Source: Diphasiastrum complanatum
Taxonomy: Eukaryota; Streptophyta; Lycopodiopsida; Lycopodiales; Lycopodiaceae
Direction of reading: 5' to 3'
Assembly: GCA_029204225.1 (NCBI GenBank)
Contig: CM055101.1
Span: 37,989,374 to 38,049,373, forward strand
Length of the DNA: 60,000 nt
The position numbers and the translations under genes are program-made. The notes below the pieces were generated by a model. That model did no database searches, had not been told where the DNA came from, and saw nothing but the letters and a program-made list of their open reading frames with translations. Of this stretch, positions 1 through 11,057 are shown one piece after another; the first letter of the stretch is position 1; every line of letters starts with the position of its first letter.

Positions 1-634
1 AGGATGATTCAAATTCATTAGCATCTGGAAGAATCACAAGGTGAATTAACCACTTAAAAGTATTTGGAAGAATCAGGTCTTTTCTTAGAAAACGCAGACC
101 TGAAATCAATTCGTATGAATAAACTCCCCGAACAGCCACAGGTTGAAGAAGGCAATGAGGAATCAATCCTAGTGGATGAACTCCCAGACCAGGCATGACA
201 TATTGAAGGAAGCCACCATGAATCAATTGACACAGTTCAAGTGCATAAGATACAAGAAACTTGATCCATCCAACCAATAGCCTATATTGTAGATCAGGAC
301 ATTGCTTTGGATACGATGTGATCAACCTACTTAAATAACAAACTCCAACAAAAAATCAGAAAGAAAAAGAAAAATATCAACAAGGATCTTAGATATTATA
401 CCTCTTTACTAAAGATATATCATGATAAACTCTAAACCCTAAAACCTAAACCAAACAACATAAAGCGGGATGCATAATGAATGGGACCATAGTTGCTACT
501 CCACATAGTTATCATTCAAGTGCTAGCATTACTAAGATAGATGTGCTAGCTGCAAGTGATTGGGCGGATTTTTGCATATGCAAACTATTGAAGGCATATC
601 ACTTTTGTTTTAGTTTTTTTCGCATGCACAATAT
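1..634. other. unrecognised sequence at window edge
   Basis: No intact frame is present. Frame +1 around 120-270 gives a glutamate-rich peptide broken by stops, which may be the variable linker between integrase and reverse transcriptase of the Copia remnant that follows. That is a guess from position only. Confidence 0.3.
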
Positions 635-1240
635 TTGACGACTTTCACAAAGTTGCATACCTTAAATGACAATGACAACCATTTATCCTTTAGTGTTGAC
701 TTTTTTTCAAACTCCATTGACCGACCTCAACACAATATTTCCTTTGCAAGGCTTGGCCAAAAATGGAAATATAAAATGTCTGATTATAAATTTGTTGATT
801 CACCTAGAATTAAATTGATAAAGGACATGTGTCCTAGAACCATAACATTTATCTATCCATATCATTCGTTAATTGGTTCATTAATGTCTATTATGTTATG
901 CACAAATTTTATATGGATACATTGACTCAAATTGGTGAAGTGATTTAGATTCTAGAAAATCCACTTCTAGATATTGTTTCTATTGGCAAAAGAACCATTT
1001 TTTTTAAATAATTTAGTGAAAGTTCATTTTTCTATCCTCAACAAAGGCTAAATACATTGTAGCTACATATGCAACCAAGGAAGTTAGCGGATCAAGTTGT
1101 TGCTTCAAGATGTATCCTTCATACAACAAGGTGCTACCACCATCTACTTTGACAACCTAAGCTATATTTTTCTAACCTTAAATCCTTAGTTTCATTAAAA
1201 AACCAATGCTCCAAAATTGTATATATGAAAAATGAACCAA
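635..1240 (+). pseudogene. Copia RT end / RNase H remnant
   Basis: A 96-codon frame (635-925) ends in YHSLIGSLMS followed by IMLCT. This is the motif at the end of Copia reverse transcriptase, usually followed by RPDI. About 100 bp later, 1040-1240 translates as KAKYIVATYATKEV and then TTIYFDNLSYI, matching the RNase H core (S-x-E-A-E-Y and the D-N-x-S-A-I stretch) with frameshifts. Order and orientation fit one plus-strand Copia 3' pol remnant. No LTR was found. The neighbouring Copia-1 is on the other strand, so this is a separate older insertion. Confidence 0.6.
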
Positions 1241-1304
1241 AGGTAAGCACACGTACTAAAAGAATGGGGTACTGATGCATGGAATTGTCTTAACTTTCTA
1301 GTGA

Positions 1305-1772
1305 CTATGCCATTGGTGTGGCACAAAACTGCACTAGACTTACACTATTTTGACACTCTCCCTTAAGCCCTAGTTTATATCTAAAAAACTCAATCTTATC
1401 ACAACTTAAAGGTTTAGTAAATGCATATGCTAATTGATCCTCTGTCCTATAATGTATCATGTCAATTTCTTTAGATGATTGTTCTTTCCTAATGAAGTGA
1501 TATCTGATTTCTATATGCTTAGTATGTGCTTGAAGCACAAGATTTCTTGCTAGTTGGATAGCACTTTGACTATCACTTTTGATGATAGTAGAATCATGTT
1601 GTGTAATACCAATGTCCTCCAACATACATTGCCATGTTGCTTCTTGGGTTGACGAACATAGGGCTTTATACTTAACTTTTGTAGTGGAAAGTACAATAGT
1701 TTCTTGCATTTTACTTGACCAAGAGAAAGCACCATTACCAAGATGGAAAATGTAGCCTGTGGCAAATCTCAT
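1305..1772 (-). pseudogene. Copia-1 RNase H
   Basis: 155 codons of the Copia RNase H domain. Visible are the FSWSSKMQ start, STTKVKYKA (normally STAEAEY), the catalytic-region SDSQSAIQLARN, HTKHIEIRYHFIR and the ADxFTK-like AYAFTKPL. The purine run RC(1356-1366) followed by TGTCAAAATAG suggests a polypurine tract, with the 3' LTR starting near 1355 and running to lower coordinates. No second copy of that LTR was found to confirm it. It continues from RT fragments to the right on the same strand. Confidence 0.8.
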
Positions 1773-1774
1773 GT

Positions 1775-2884
1775 CATCAATACTTCCTGCTCAATCAACA
1801 TCTATAAAGCATTGGCAAACTATGTTGTCTCTTATACATTAGACCATAAGTAGTTGTGCCTTTCACATAATGAAGAATTCTTTCAGGAGCTTTCTAATGT
1901 GACTCTCTAAGTGTTGGCATAAATTGACTCACTAGACTTACAACATAGCTAATATCAGGTCTTGTAGTAGTGAGATAGATTAAGCAACCCATCAATTAAA
2001 GAAATAGTGTAGCATCTACTAACTCACTTTTGTCTTCTCTCGACAGCTTATTTCCTATCTCGTTTGGTGTGGAAATTGGCTAACAATTACTTATCCTAAA
2101 TCATTCTAGCCTTCTCATTCACATACTTGGTTTGGTTAAGTGTAATACCTTTCTTCATTAGCCAGATTTCCACTCCAAGGCAATAATGCATTAAATTTGT
2201 TATGTCGAATTTGATTAACAAATCTCTTTCAATTGCACCAATGAGCTCTTCATCATTACTTCTGATCACTAGATCCTCTACATATGAAGCAACTAGAGTG
2301 ATACTAAAATCATGACAAAGGTAAGCTTTTCATTTTGTATTATGATGGCATACTTAAGCTTTTAGTATTCACTAGCATAAAGTACAATCATTGTTTATTT
2401 TAGAATAAAGTAATCCAACCATTATTCAGTAGTTGATTAAGAGTAATTGTTATGTCTAGGTGAGAGCAAGGAAAGAAAAGCATACCAACTACCAAGATAT
2501 AGGTGAAACCATTGAAATAGTGGATCTCTGAAAAGAGTAGAAATTTATATAATAAAGTTGATATTGTTTCAAACTTTATAATGTCTTTTTAAGTTTGCAC
2601 CCTTTGTCTTCTTTGCCTCATACCACAAACCTGCTTGGTTGTTGCATGTAAACCTCTTCCTCAAGTTCTCCATCAAGAGATGCTTTCTTTACATCCCTTT
2701 GATGAAGGTTCCATCCAAATAAAGCTGCCAATGAAATTACTATATGAAGTGTGTTCCACTTGACTACATGAGCAAAGGTCCTCTCATAGTCTATTTCTTT
2801 GCTTTGCGCATAAGCTTTCACAACAAGTCTCGCCTTGTACTTCAATAGGGTCCCACTATATTGTACTTTATTTTGTATATCCAT
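1775..2884 (-). pseudogene. Copia-1 reverse transcriptase, broken
   Basis: The 5' part (2618-2884) encodes YKARLVVKAYAQ, then DYERTFAHVVK and LHQRDVKKASLDGELEEEVYMQQP, the conserved Copia RT N-terminal blocks. The 3' part near 1850-2000 translates as TTRPDISYVVSLVSQFM and ILHYVKGT. Between them the YVDD region is found only as a degraded stretch around 2230-2300. About 200 bp at 2400-2600 shows no RT similarity and may be an insertion. Many stops and frameshifts make this non-functional. Confidence 0.75.
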
Positions 2885-3053
2885 TTGTTACCAATGGATA
2901 TTTTACCCTCATAAAGACCTACTATCTCTCAAGTATCATGATTTTTTATGGAATCTCTTTGTCCATTACCTCTTGCGCTTCCTCATAGCAAGAGAGTTCC
3001 TTAGACTAAAAAATATTGTTCATCCAAACAAGATTTACTTGAAATCTATCAAA

Positions 3054-3276
<223 letters not shown>

Positions 3277-3419
3277 GAGACTTTGGAGTCTCATCCTTCA
3301 TGTCATCCATGAGCCTGGTGTACCATTTTGGTAGCTCCCACTGTAGTGATCTGCTACAAAGTGACTAGGTGTCCCAAGGTGCATCTTTCTCTTTGTGTTT
3401 ATCACCTATAACTTCAACT

Positions 3420-3887
3420 CTTTTCAATTCCATAGGTTTGCTCTTGATTCTCCACCTTTTTTCTACAATCATCCTCATTGGCCAATTTGATGTGGTGGCT
3501 CTAATTCATCCTCAATAAGATGCTTGGATGGCTCATCCCTCTCATGTTCACCACCATCAAACCTATGAATCTCATCAAATATGATATCACAACTGATATG
3601 TGTGCATCAAACCAACTGGATCATAGCATCTATATGCTTTGGTTTGCTCATCATAACCCATGAAAATGCATTTTAATGCTTTTGCCGCATCTTGGTTCTT
3701 TCACTCTCATGAATATGAACATAGACTCTACAACCAAACACACATAAAGCATCGATTTGTTTCTTTCCACTAAAAACCTTATCATGTGTGTGATCAAATA
3801 TTGTAATTGTAGGGCTTTTATTTTGAAAGAATGTTGTCGTGTATACAACTTCACCAAAAAATAATCGACGATTTTCCTATGTGACAT
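3420..3887 (-). pseudogene. Copia-1 integrase C-terminus and linker
   Basis: Minus-strand translation across frames gives FFGEVVYTTTFFQNKSP, then CVFGCRVYVHIHESE, KCIFMGYDEQTKAYR and CDIIFDEIHRFDGGE. This is the usual order at the end of Copia integrase: the FWGEAV region, the VFGC block, the GY block and the SRDVIF(D)E block. Frameshifts separate the blocks. It is cut at 3887 by the Gypsy fragment, and integrase resumes beyond 4892. Confidence 0.75.
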
Positions 3888-4887
3888 TGTTGGAGGGTCT
3901 GCAGATATCGAGGCAACTCTAACCATAGTTAATAAGTGAGAGGGATTTGGCACCCTGCATGTGTAAGTCCAGCCTGATGATCACATAGTTAATTGATCAG
4001 TTAAAAGTTAATAAAAGGACTTTAGGTCTTTTTTGTGGGATGTTTAATGTTGCAGGGCCTAATAGTCAAGTTAGTGAATTAAAGGGGTTCCCACCAAAAT
4101 TCAAATTCAATTTGGTTCCCTCCAAATTTTTGAATGGGTTTCCTCCACTTTTTGAAAACTTAGGGTAGAAATTGAACAATAGGATTTGAGGCCAAAGCCC
4201 TAAAGTCCACTATATATTGTTGTAATTTCGAAGCATTTGTACATATTCTCTTCATTTCAATAAAGCAGGTTGGCCCTCTTATGGAATGGATATGGAATGT
4301 CCTTGATCTCCATCTTTCTTCCTCTAACTCTCATGTTTTCTTTGGATTTGCTAATTGTTGGATTTGATGCTTATTGGAATTGATCATTCTTATGGTTTTT
4401 TGTGAGAGAGAAGAGAAGAGTAAGTCTATATCATTGTTGTGGATCTAGTGTTAATGGATGTAGTCTTAGTTCTTAGTGTTAATGGATCTTAGTGTTAGAT
4501 ATGAATCATATGCATTTCCAAAATTATGAAATATGCTATCGCTCTCATGGGAACGAATCTTCGTGTGACAACTAGTTAATTCTCTTCATCTCCTTGATGC
4601 TTGTGTGCTTAGATCTAGAGTTGAGGGTGGATAAGAAAAACCTACTACAATTTTGGCACCGTTGTTGGGGAACAACACCAATTTTTCAGTTTTCAGCATG
4701 TATTTGATACATGGATGGATGATAGCTTGCATTTAGCACCTTTCAAGTTATTTTTGCACCTAGTTATTCTTTTAAGTGACTAACATAGAATACTTGATGA
4801 ACTTTAGTCCCCTGTGAAGATATAGTTGATAATTGATTGAGTGTTTTTATATTATTTTAGGGACAACTATATCTTGCAAATACTGTT
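3888..4887 (+). mobile_element. Gypsy 5' LTR plus leader fragment
   Basis: 3888-4649 is homologous to the LTR of the Gypsy element at 53270-59731, read in the opposite orientation. Shared blocks include the start GTTGGA, 'AATAAGTGAGAGG', 'TTTGGCACCCTGC', 'AATAAAACAGCTTGG'-like sequence, 'GTTGTGGATC' and 'CTCTCATGGGAA'. It begins TGTTGGA and ends CTACA. A primer-binding-like site follows, then about 210 bp of leader and no gag. The pentamer GACAT lies at 3883-3887 and again at 4888-4892, suggesting one insertion event in Copia-1 integrase followed by, or already carrying, a deletion of the whole coding part. Confidence 0.75.
4654..4672 (+). other. primer-binding site of Gypsy fragment
   Basis: TGGCACCGTTGTTGGGGAA starts 4 nt after the LTR end. 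It closely resembles the TGGCGCCGTTGCCGGGG primer-binding site common in plant Tat/Athila-type Gypsy elements, with transitions at CpG-like positions. Confidence 0.7.
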
Positions 4888-4892
4888 GACAT

Positions 4893-5365
4893 GTTCCCAT
4901 TTCAACTTGCCTCTAAGATTGAAAATTTACAATTTTCAACATTATGAATGAACACATCATTTTTGATCTTATTGAAAAACTCAAACATCTTACTTTTGGA
5001 ATCCAAAAGCTCAATCCAAGTGTATCTAGAGTAGTCATCACTAAAATATACATACATTAATGCATCTCCATTAGACACTTGTGAAAAAGAGTGCACCTCA
5101 CTATGAATGAGATCTAATGACTTAGAAGATCTAGTAGAAGAGTTACCAAATGGTTGCTTGTGATTTTTTGAGAGGCTACAAGCCTCAGAACTCTTTCCAC
5201 ACTTTTAAAATGCTTTGTAAGGCTGAGTTCAAGCTTCTTTGTGAAGTTGGGGTGGCCCACCCTCTTATGCCAAAGCTCCACTTGTGTAAGCTCCTCCTTA
5301 GCCATGTTCACACTCCCAAGAAACACATTAGCATAAAGAGACATAGTATCTTGCTTTGTCAATTC
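4893..5365 (-). pseudogene. Copia-1 GAG-pre-integrase and integrase start
   Basis: 5114-5362 carries NMAKEELTQVELWHKRVGHPN, the histidine part of the zinc-binding pre-integrase domain. 4902-5096 carries MYVYFSDDYSRYTWIELL and SKMFEFFNKIK, the first catalytic-aspartate region of the integrase core. The rest of the core, with the second D and the E, is missing between here and 3887, so the copy is dead. At 5366 it abuts a truncated LTR of Copia-2, so the junction is a rearrangement rather than a normal LTR-leader-gag order. Confidence 0.7.
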
Positions 5366-5366
5366 A

Positions 5367-5572
5367 CCTAACCATTAGGTCTACCAACTTTGGTATTTAG
5401 ATCAATCACCAGCTTCCATGATTTGTGGAGTTTGCTCCTAAATTCTAGAAAACTTGACCATACATCCTATTTAACTCCTTTGATTAGGCCCTAACTACAC
5501 TAGGCCTATTCTCGCACATGTGAATATGCTCTCACACATGTTTATCAAGCTTAATATTTGTAGATTCTCACA
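5367..5572 (-). repeat. Copia-2 3' LTR, truncated
   Basis: 5367-5499 matches 15700-15839 over about 130 bp (shared 'CCATGATTTGTGGAGTTTGC' and 'GATTAGGCCCTAACTA'). On the minus strand an LTR start is likely at 5572, where a purine-rich stretch is followed by TGTGAGAATC. The LTR stops at 5367 and is joined to Copia-1 sequence, so most of it is lost. Confidence 0.6.
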
Positions 5573-5784
5573 CTCATCCTCAAATTTAGCTTGATAAAAC
5601 TATGGAACATCTATCTACAACTCCAAGAGCTTATCTGAGCTTGATGAATGAATAATTTTAGAAGAATTCTAGCTACAAAAAAGGAATTTATGAGACTCCT
5701 ATAGAGAATGATGTCCATGAAGGATCTTTCACCATCGGATCCTTATAAGATGTTCCATAGATGTGTCTTCATACATGCATATAT
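5573..5784 (-). pseudogene. Copia-2 RT C-terminal scrap
   Basis: Minus-strand frames contain LYRSLINSFF, the LYRSLIGSLLY motif late in Copia RT. It is followed directly by LTR start sequence, so RNase H is deleted. Reading across the gag-only element at 5785-9230 joins this scrap to the RT sequence that starts at 9236. Confidence 0.55.
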
Positions 5785-6438
5785 TGTGAGAGATTTCAAC
5801 TAGTTTAGTCTAGTTTAGTCATATTTTGGTAAATTGTCAATAAGAGGCCAAAACTCATTTTAGACTTAGAGATAAACTTTTTGAAGTTAGATTAGTTTAA
5901 AATACATTCAATAAACACTTTTTTAAAGTACGGAAAGTTGGTAGTCGAGTTTGAGAGAGATTCAAATTTGAACTTTGGGTACATTGAATCTAGACCCAAA
6001 AATAGTAGGGTTTACATTTTGGAGAGAAAGCCAAGTGGCCAAATAGGGTTTGGAAACTCTATAAAAGGATGTAACTCGTGGAGAGCCTACATCTTCTCTC
6101 TTCTATCTCTCATTTCATCATTATACATGGTTCTCTTTGGGTTCTACTACTCATTGGTGCACTATCTTGGTGTTATCTTGCAATCTTGTGTGTAGAATGC
6201 TCATTTATTGCTATTTTCGGTTCCACATGTGTGAAATACAGAAGGGTACTGTAATTGTACAGACAAAAAACATATTTCATGTTTTGGTTCATGTTTGATC
6301 AGTATCTCTTAGAGTTTGCATCTCATTTTGTATGTAGATGCTGATTTTTCTACATTGGCAGGATTGTTGGTTTGCTCCTTATTGTAACCAAAGATTTGGG
6401 ACATGGATTGGATCTTGAATGATCTGAGATCCTTCACA
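5785..6438 (+). repeat. 5' LTR of element A
   Basis: 654 bp, TGTGAGAGATTTCAAC...CCTTCACA, nearly identical to 8580-9230 and 34960-35614. It includes CTATAAAAGGATG (about 6059-6071), a plausible TATA box, followed by a CT-rich stretch where transcription could start. The primer-binding site follows at once as TGATATCAAAGC (6439-6450), a mutated TGGTATCAGAGC. Confidence 0.92.
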
Positions 6439-6965
6439 TGATATCAAAGCTCTTGTGTTTTGGATTATGAAAGGATCAGCATTTTTGCATGTGTAGAATT
6501 GATCTTTTGTAGGTCAAAACTCAATATAGGGTTATATACTTGATCAATTCCGATTTCACACTTGGTTTACTGGAATTAGATGACTTTTACTGCATTAGGA
6601 AGGTCTCATTGGAGTCTACAAGAAGATATATCAAGTTTCTAGAAATTGCATGTAGAATTTGAGATATTCAATTTTTTGTGATTTTGTCAAAACCCTAATT
6701 TTGATTGGATCTCTAGTTTGTGAGGTTACTGAACTTCATTTGAGTGTGTTTCAATCTTCAAAAGTGGCAAGACTCATTAGATTGAGGATAGATCATAGGT
6801 TGATCAAGATTTCACTATTCTATGTGTTGATTTTCTAGTTAGAAGTGCTAGAAGAGATTTGAGAGTTCCATATCTTTGTGATATCTTCTTGAGTTCATTG
6901 TTGACATTCAAGAGAGTGCTTTGTGCATTGGAATAGGTTGAAAGAGAAGATCAGGTCACTTCAAC

Positions 6966-7619
6966 ATGGCTACAAGTGGAGGCGTTGGAGAGCAATGACA
7001 GTCTTACCTCAATCAACTATTCTACTTGGAAGGTGAGGATGGAGTCCTTATTGGAGATGAATGAGTTGATGGAGATTGTTGCAGGTGTGGAGGAGAGGCC
7101 TCAAGCACCTCATGATCAAGTGAGGTATGACAAGAGAGCTAAAAGGGCTCTACACATGATTAAGATGAATGTTATCAATGAACTTCTCAAGGAAGTTGGT
7201 AAGTGCACATCATCTTTGGAGGCTTGGGAAGCTTTGAAGAAGCTTTATGAATCCAAGTCTACATCAAGAGTGCTTACTCTTAGGAGGCAAATCTTTCAAA
7301 GTTTGCAAAAGAAGGAAGAGAGTACTCATGCTTTTGTTTTGAGAGTTAGAGCATTCAATGATGAGTTAGCATGTATTGATGAAAGCCGTAAGGAGGTAGA
7401 GCTTGTTCAAGTTATACTTAATGGCTTGTTGGATGATCATGCTAATCTTGTTCAAAGTTTTGCTATTCAAAAGACTTTGCCAAGTATTGTAGATTTGCAA
7501 GAGATCTTGGTGAATGAGGAGTATAGGCTTCAATCAAGAGGAGGTGGATCTACATCAACATCTCATTATGAAGAGGATGTTATGTTCATCAAAGACAAGT
7601 TCAATGGCAAAGGTCTTTG
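6966..7619 (+). pseudogene. element A gag (UBN2-type)
   Basis: The natural ATG at 6966 matches the ATG of element B. A 5-bp deletion in codon 7-8 relative to B shifts the frame, and the long frame then runs from about 6976 to 7619. It encodes NYSTWKVRMESLL, then MNVINELLKEV and LYESKSTSRVLTLRRQIF, typical of Copia gag (DUF4219/UBN2). It ends right after VMFIKDKFNGKGL, just before the place where B has its basic linker and zinc knuckle. Nearly identical to B over about 200 residues. Confidence 0.85.
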
Positions 7620-8579
7620 ATGATCAAGAGAAAGGTAAGCAAGTGGAAGCGACTCATTTTGCTTTAGTCATATGTTTTGGAAAATCTTCTTATGTAGATG
7701 ATGCTATGCAAGTGGATATTGGTTCTCATGGTTTTCATGCTTTAAAAGCAAGTAATGGATCTGGAAAACAAAGTTTGCTCAATTACTTTGATGGTCAAGT
7801 TGATGATCAAGAAGTTGATCTCAAAGGGCTTCAACAACACAAAAGAAAAGGTGGCAATCTAGAGCTAGTCAAGAGCATCAAAGGAGAGGTAATTGGCAAA
7901 GGTGTTATGGATATGTTTTTGCAGCATATTGAAGACTCAAGTAAGTTCAAAGGAGCAGCAAGGAAGTGTTGTTCAAGTCTACTTTACTTGTTCTATCTCA
8001 TGTTTGAGCATTTTCATGTGGATGTGCGCAAATTGTTAAGATATGGTAAAACTAGTTACATTGGTGAGCATTGTTTTGATGTTGGATTTGTACTAGCAAT
8101 CTTGGCTAGTTTTGATGATGGAAATGAAGCTATTGGAGGTTCATTATGTCACTCATTCATGATCAAATCATCAAGGTATGATGGCATCTTATGGCAAGAT
8201 GAAGATGGAGGCTCATTCATGGAGTTTTATGGTGGAGACATATCAAGGAAGGACAAAGTTGGAGGAGACAAGCAAGCAAATGGACATCACTCACATTTAT
8301 TGTTTGGTTTCTGTAATTTTCCAGAGAGTTCAAAGTTTGAAACATGGAGGAATCATTTCATTCACATTCTATTTGGTTCTTCATGTTCTAGTTATATCTT
8401 GATGTGTAAGATTGATGTAATAAATAGTGAAGCATCCAATTTGGACACTATTCTCTATATCAATTATGAAAGATACTTTAGAATCTTAGAAAGGAGATCT
8501 ATACTTAAAATGGAGATCATTCTAAAGTTGGATCAAAGTTCTATTGTCAAAACTATGCCAAAACTAATTGAAGAGGGAG
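7620..8579 (+). other. element A internal filler, 356-codon frame of unknown origin
   Basis: A frame from 7514 to 8584 (overlapping gag) stays open for 356 codons but resembles no retroelement domain I know. The protein is rich in G, S, D and K, without a zinc knuckle, DSG protease motif or YVDD. It ends in LIEEGV, which is only the polypurine tract read as protein (the same as LVEEGV at the end of Copia-3). It could be captured host sequence or long-diverged pol filler. Confidence 0.5.
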
Positions 8580-9230
8580 TGTGAGAGATTTCAACTAGTT
8601 TAGTCTAGTTTAGTCATATTTTGGTAAATTGTCAATAAGAGGCCAAAACTCATTTTAGAATTAGAGATAAATTTTTTGAAGTTATATTAGTTTAAAATAC
8701 ATTCAGTAAACACTTTTTGAAAGTACGGAAAAGCTGGTAGTCGAGTTTGAGAGAGATTCAAATTTGAACTTTGGGTACATTGAATCTAGACCCAAAAATA
8801 GTAGGGTTTACATTTTGGAGGGAAAGCCAAGTGGCCAAATAGGGTTTTGAAACTCTATAAAAGGATGTAACTCGTGGAGATACACATCTCTCTTCTATCT
8901 CTCATTTCATCATTATACATGGTTCTCTTTGGGTTCTACTACTCATTGGTGCACTATCTTGGTGTTATCTTGCAATCTTGTGTGTAGAATGCTCATTTAT
9001 TGTTATTTTTGGTTCCACACGTGTGAAATACAGTAGGGTACTGTAATTGTATGGACAGCAAACATATTTTATGTTTTGGTTCATGTTTAATCAGTATCTC
9101 TTAGAGTTTGCATCTCATTTTGTATGTAGATGCTGATTTTTCTACATTGGCAGGATTGTTGATTTGCTCCTTATTGTAGCCAAAGATTTGGGACATGGAT
9201 TGGATCTTGAATGATCTAAAATCCTTCACA
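8580..9230 (+). repeat. 3' LTR of element A
   Basis: 651 bp, TGTGAGAG...TTCACA, preceded by the polypurine run AAGAGGGAG. It differs from the 5' LTR by a few percent, mostly transitions, consistent with a moderately old insertion. It carries the same TATA-like CTATAAAAGG. Confidence 0.92.
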
Positions 9231-9235
9231 TATAT

Positions 9236-10180
9236 CCATGTGAAAATTTCTGAGGAATGAAGTAGAATGCTAAAATCAATAAAATTTAGCAAGAAAAGTG
9301 GAGCACAAGCTACTTCAATATCCAAAATTGAATGCTAGGGGCCAAGATCGAGCAATATTGGCTCCCAACCCAATTCTATCTTGGAATTGCCAAAAATTCT
9401 TGCATCATCTTCATGAAAGAGCAGATTATTTACATATAATGCAAGAATGAATATTGATCCATCATGAAACATAAGGATATGATGGATCATGCTCTCTCAA
9501 AATGTCTTTAAGAGAATAAAGGAAGATCTTAAGTTGAGTATGCCACGATCTTGGTACTACCTTCATGATCTTGATGATCTCGCCATGATTATGCCAAGCC
9601 ATTGATTTCAAGAAACTTTGCACATATAAAGTAGCATCAAATGGATGCATGATAGATGTCGCTCTCCTCACCTTTCCTTCTTGTGCCAATGAACTTGAGC
9701 CTTGATGCCTCCATTTTGGACTTTGAAGGTCTTCTTGGAGTTCTCGACCCTTCACCTTTTCCTTACTTGACTCGGCTCCTCTCCATCAATGAGTTGAATA
9801 AGGTGTTGATCCAAAGGTTCTCGAGTCAAGTTTGAAAGTCTTCCACTCATGAAATATCATATTTCCACTATTGAAAACTTCTTTGGTGGAAAAAATGTAG
9901 ATTCTATGATCGCTACTTGAAGAGCAAAAACTACCATTATTCCTCTGATTGAAGTGGGATAATCTTTGGTCCTTACATTGAAATGATCATGCACAAAGCA
10001 TGTGGACTCAAAGAATTTCAAGTAAATTACATTAAATGGTGTTTTGACTTTTATGACACCACTTTTTAGACTATTATAAAAATAGTTATCCAATGAAATT
10101 GCTTTATCAACAACAAATGTAGATTGGAAAGCATTCAACTTCATTGTCTTGTCATATGCACATAATGTACTATACATCAT
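9236..10180 (-). pseudogene. Copia-2 RT and integrase C-terminus
   Basis: 9236-9460 gives ILALYVNNLLFHEDDARIF, a decayed YVDD catalytic block (D-D to N-N), followed by a LGIEVA-like stretch. 9462-9755 is an open frame without clear motifs. 9857-10180 gives TPFNVIYLKFF and STCFVHDHFNVRTK, resembling the TPFEVI...CFVH block after the Copia integrase core. Orientation and order agree with the Copia-2 pieces on both sides. The RT N-terminus is missing. Confidence 0.55.
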
Positions 10181-10227
10181 GAATGTTTAAGATAATAAAT
10201 AGGTCACTTCAAGTCTTCTAACACTAT

Positions 10228-11052
10228 TTATGAAAAATTCAAAATAGTAGCATCTCCATTGCTTCTCACCCTTGCAAAGTTCACATTGGAGTGAAGAGAT
10301 TCCATGAACTTTGATGACTCAACCTTTGTCCTTGAGGACCTTGGAGCTCTCGGGTTTTGAGATTGATCCTCTAGATCTTCTTCTCTTTGATGCTCCTCCT
10401 CAATCCTAGCAAGATCAGACTTTGACAAGTCCTCCACTTGAGTGATCTCCTCCTTTGCCATGTTCACACTCTCAATAGCAACATTAGCATCCAACTTAAA
10501 CAATCTTCCATGTTTAAATACCTTTGCTATGCAATTATCACTCTTCAAAATAGAACAAACACCATACTTGAAGTGGACATCCAAACCATTATCCATAAGT
10601 TGACCAACACTTAGAAAGATTTTGGTGATTGATGGTATAGAAAAAACATTGTCTAGATCCATTCTCTTAGAAGATCCTAGACACAAAGGGATGGTTTAAA
10701 CACCAAATAATCTACATTCTTGATCACTTGATGTGAATATGGACTTTTTATTACCATTAAAAGAAACTATAGTTGAGAAATAGTCCTTTTGGTATGTCAT
10801 GCGGGAGTTTGCCCCACTATCAATCCACTATGATTCTCTTCAATTGCTTTTGCTTGTTGATGAGGATGAAGATTCCATCAAGGATGAGTCTCAATCCTCC
10901 TCTTCATGTGTGAGGTTTCCTTGTTTGGTCTCCTCTTGTGCATTTTGCCTCTTGTAGCATTCGGATGCAAAATTTCCCTTCTTTTCACAGAAGAAGCATT
11001 TTAGCTTGGACTTATCTATCTTTCCCTTTTCCTTTGAGCTTGTTGCTTAATC
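10228..11052 (-). pseudogene. Copia-2 zinc knuckle, protease, pre-integrase
   Basis: From right to left on the minus strand: CFFCEKKGNFASEC (CX2CX4HX4C with the H replaced by N, about 10965-11010), WWIDSGANS (retropepsin D-S-G, about 10810-10840), LDNVFSIPSITKIFLSVGQL, and FKHGRLFKLDANVA with NMAKEEITQVE. The last block is close to Copia-1. The LWH...H part is replaced by an acidic stretch. Copia-3 has inserted into the gag just upstream. Confidence 0.7.
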
Positions 11053-11057
11053 CTCCT
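11053..11057. other. target duplication CTCCT, left copy
   Basis: CTCCT here and at 14159-14163 exactly flank Copia-3. Removing Copia-3 and one copy joins the Copia-2 gag frame (DAKE...ATSSKEKGK), apart from one stop codon. Confidence 0.9.

Larger units (their letters stand above)
5785..9230 (+). mobile_element. gag-only LTR element A (Copia type)
   Basis: Complete LTR insertion of 3446 bp with two LTRs (5785-6438 and 8580-9230), initiator-Met type primer-binding site, polypurine tract (8570-8579) and exact 5-bp target duplication TATAT (5780-5784 and 9231-9235). The inside holds a gag frame but no recognisable protease, integrase, RT or RNase H, so it must have relied on another element. 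A second family member starts at 34960. Its host site is the RT of Copia-2. Confidence 0.9.

Noticed and set aside
9462-9755. 97-codon minus-strand frame as an independent gene
   Set aside because: It lies between RT and integrase remnants of Copia-2 on the same strand and is best explained as decayed pol.
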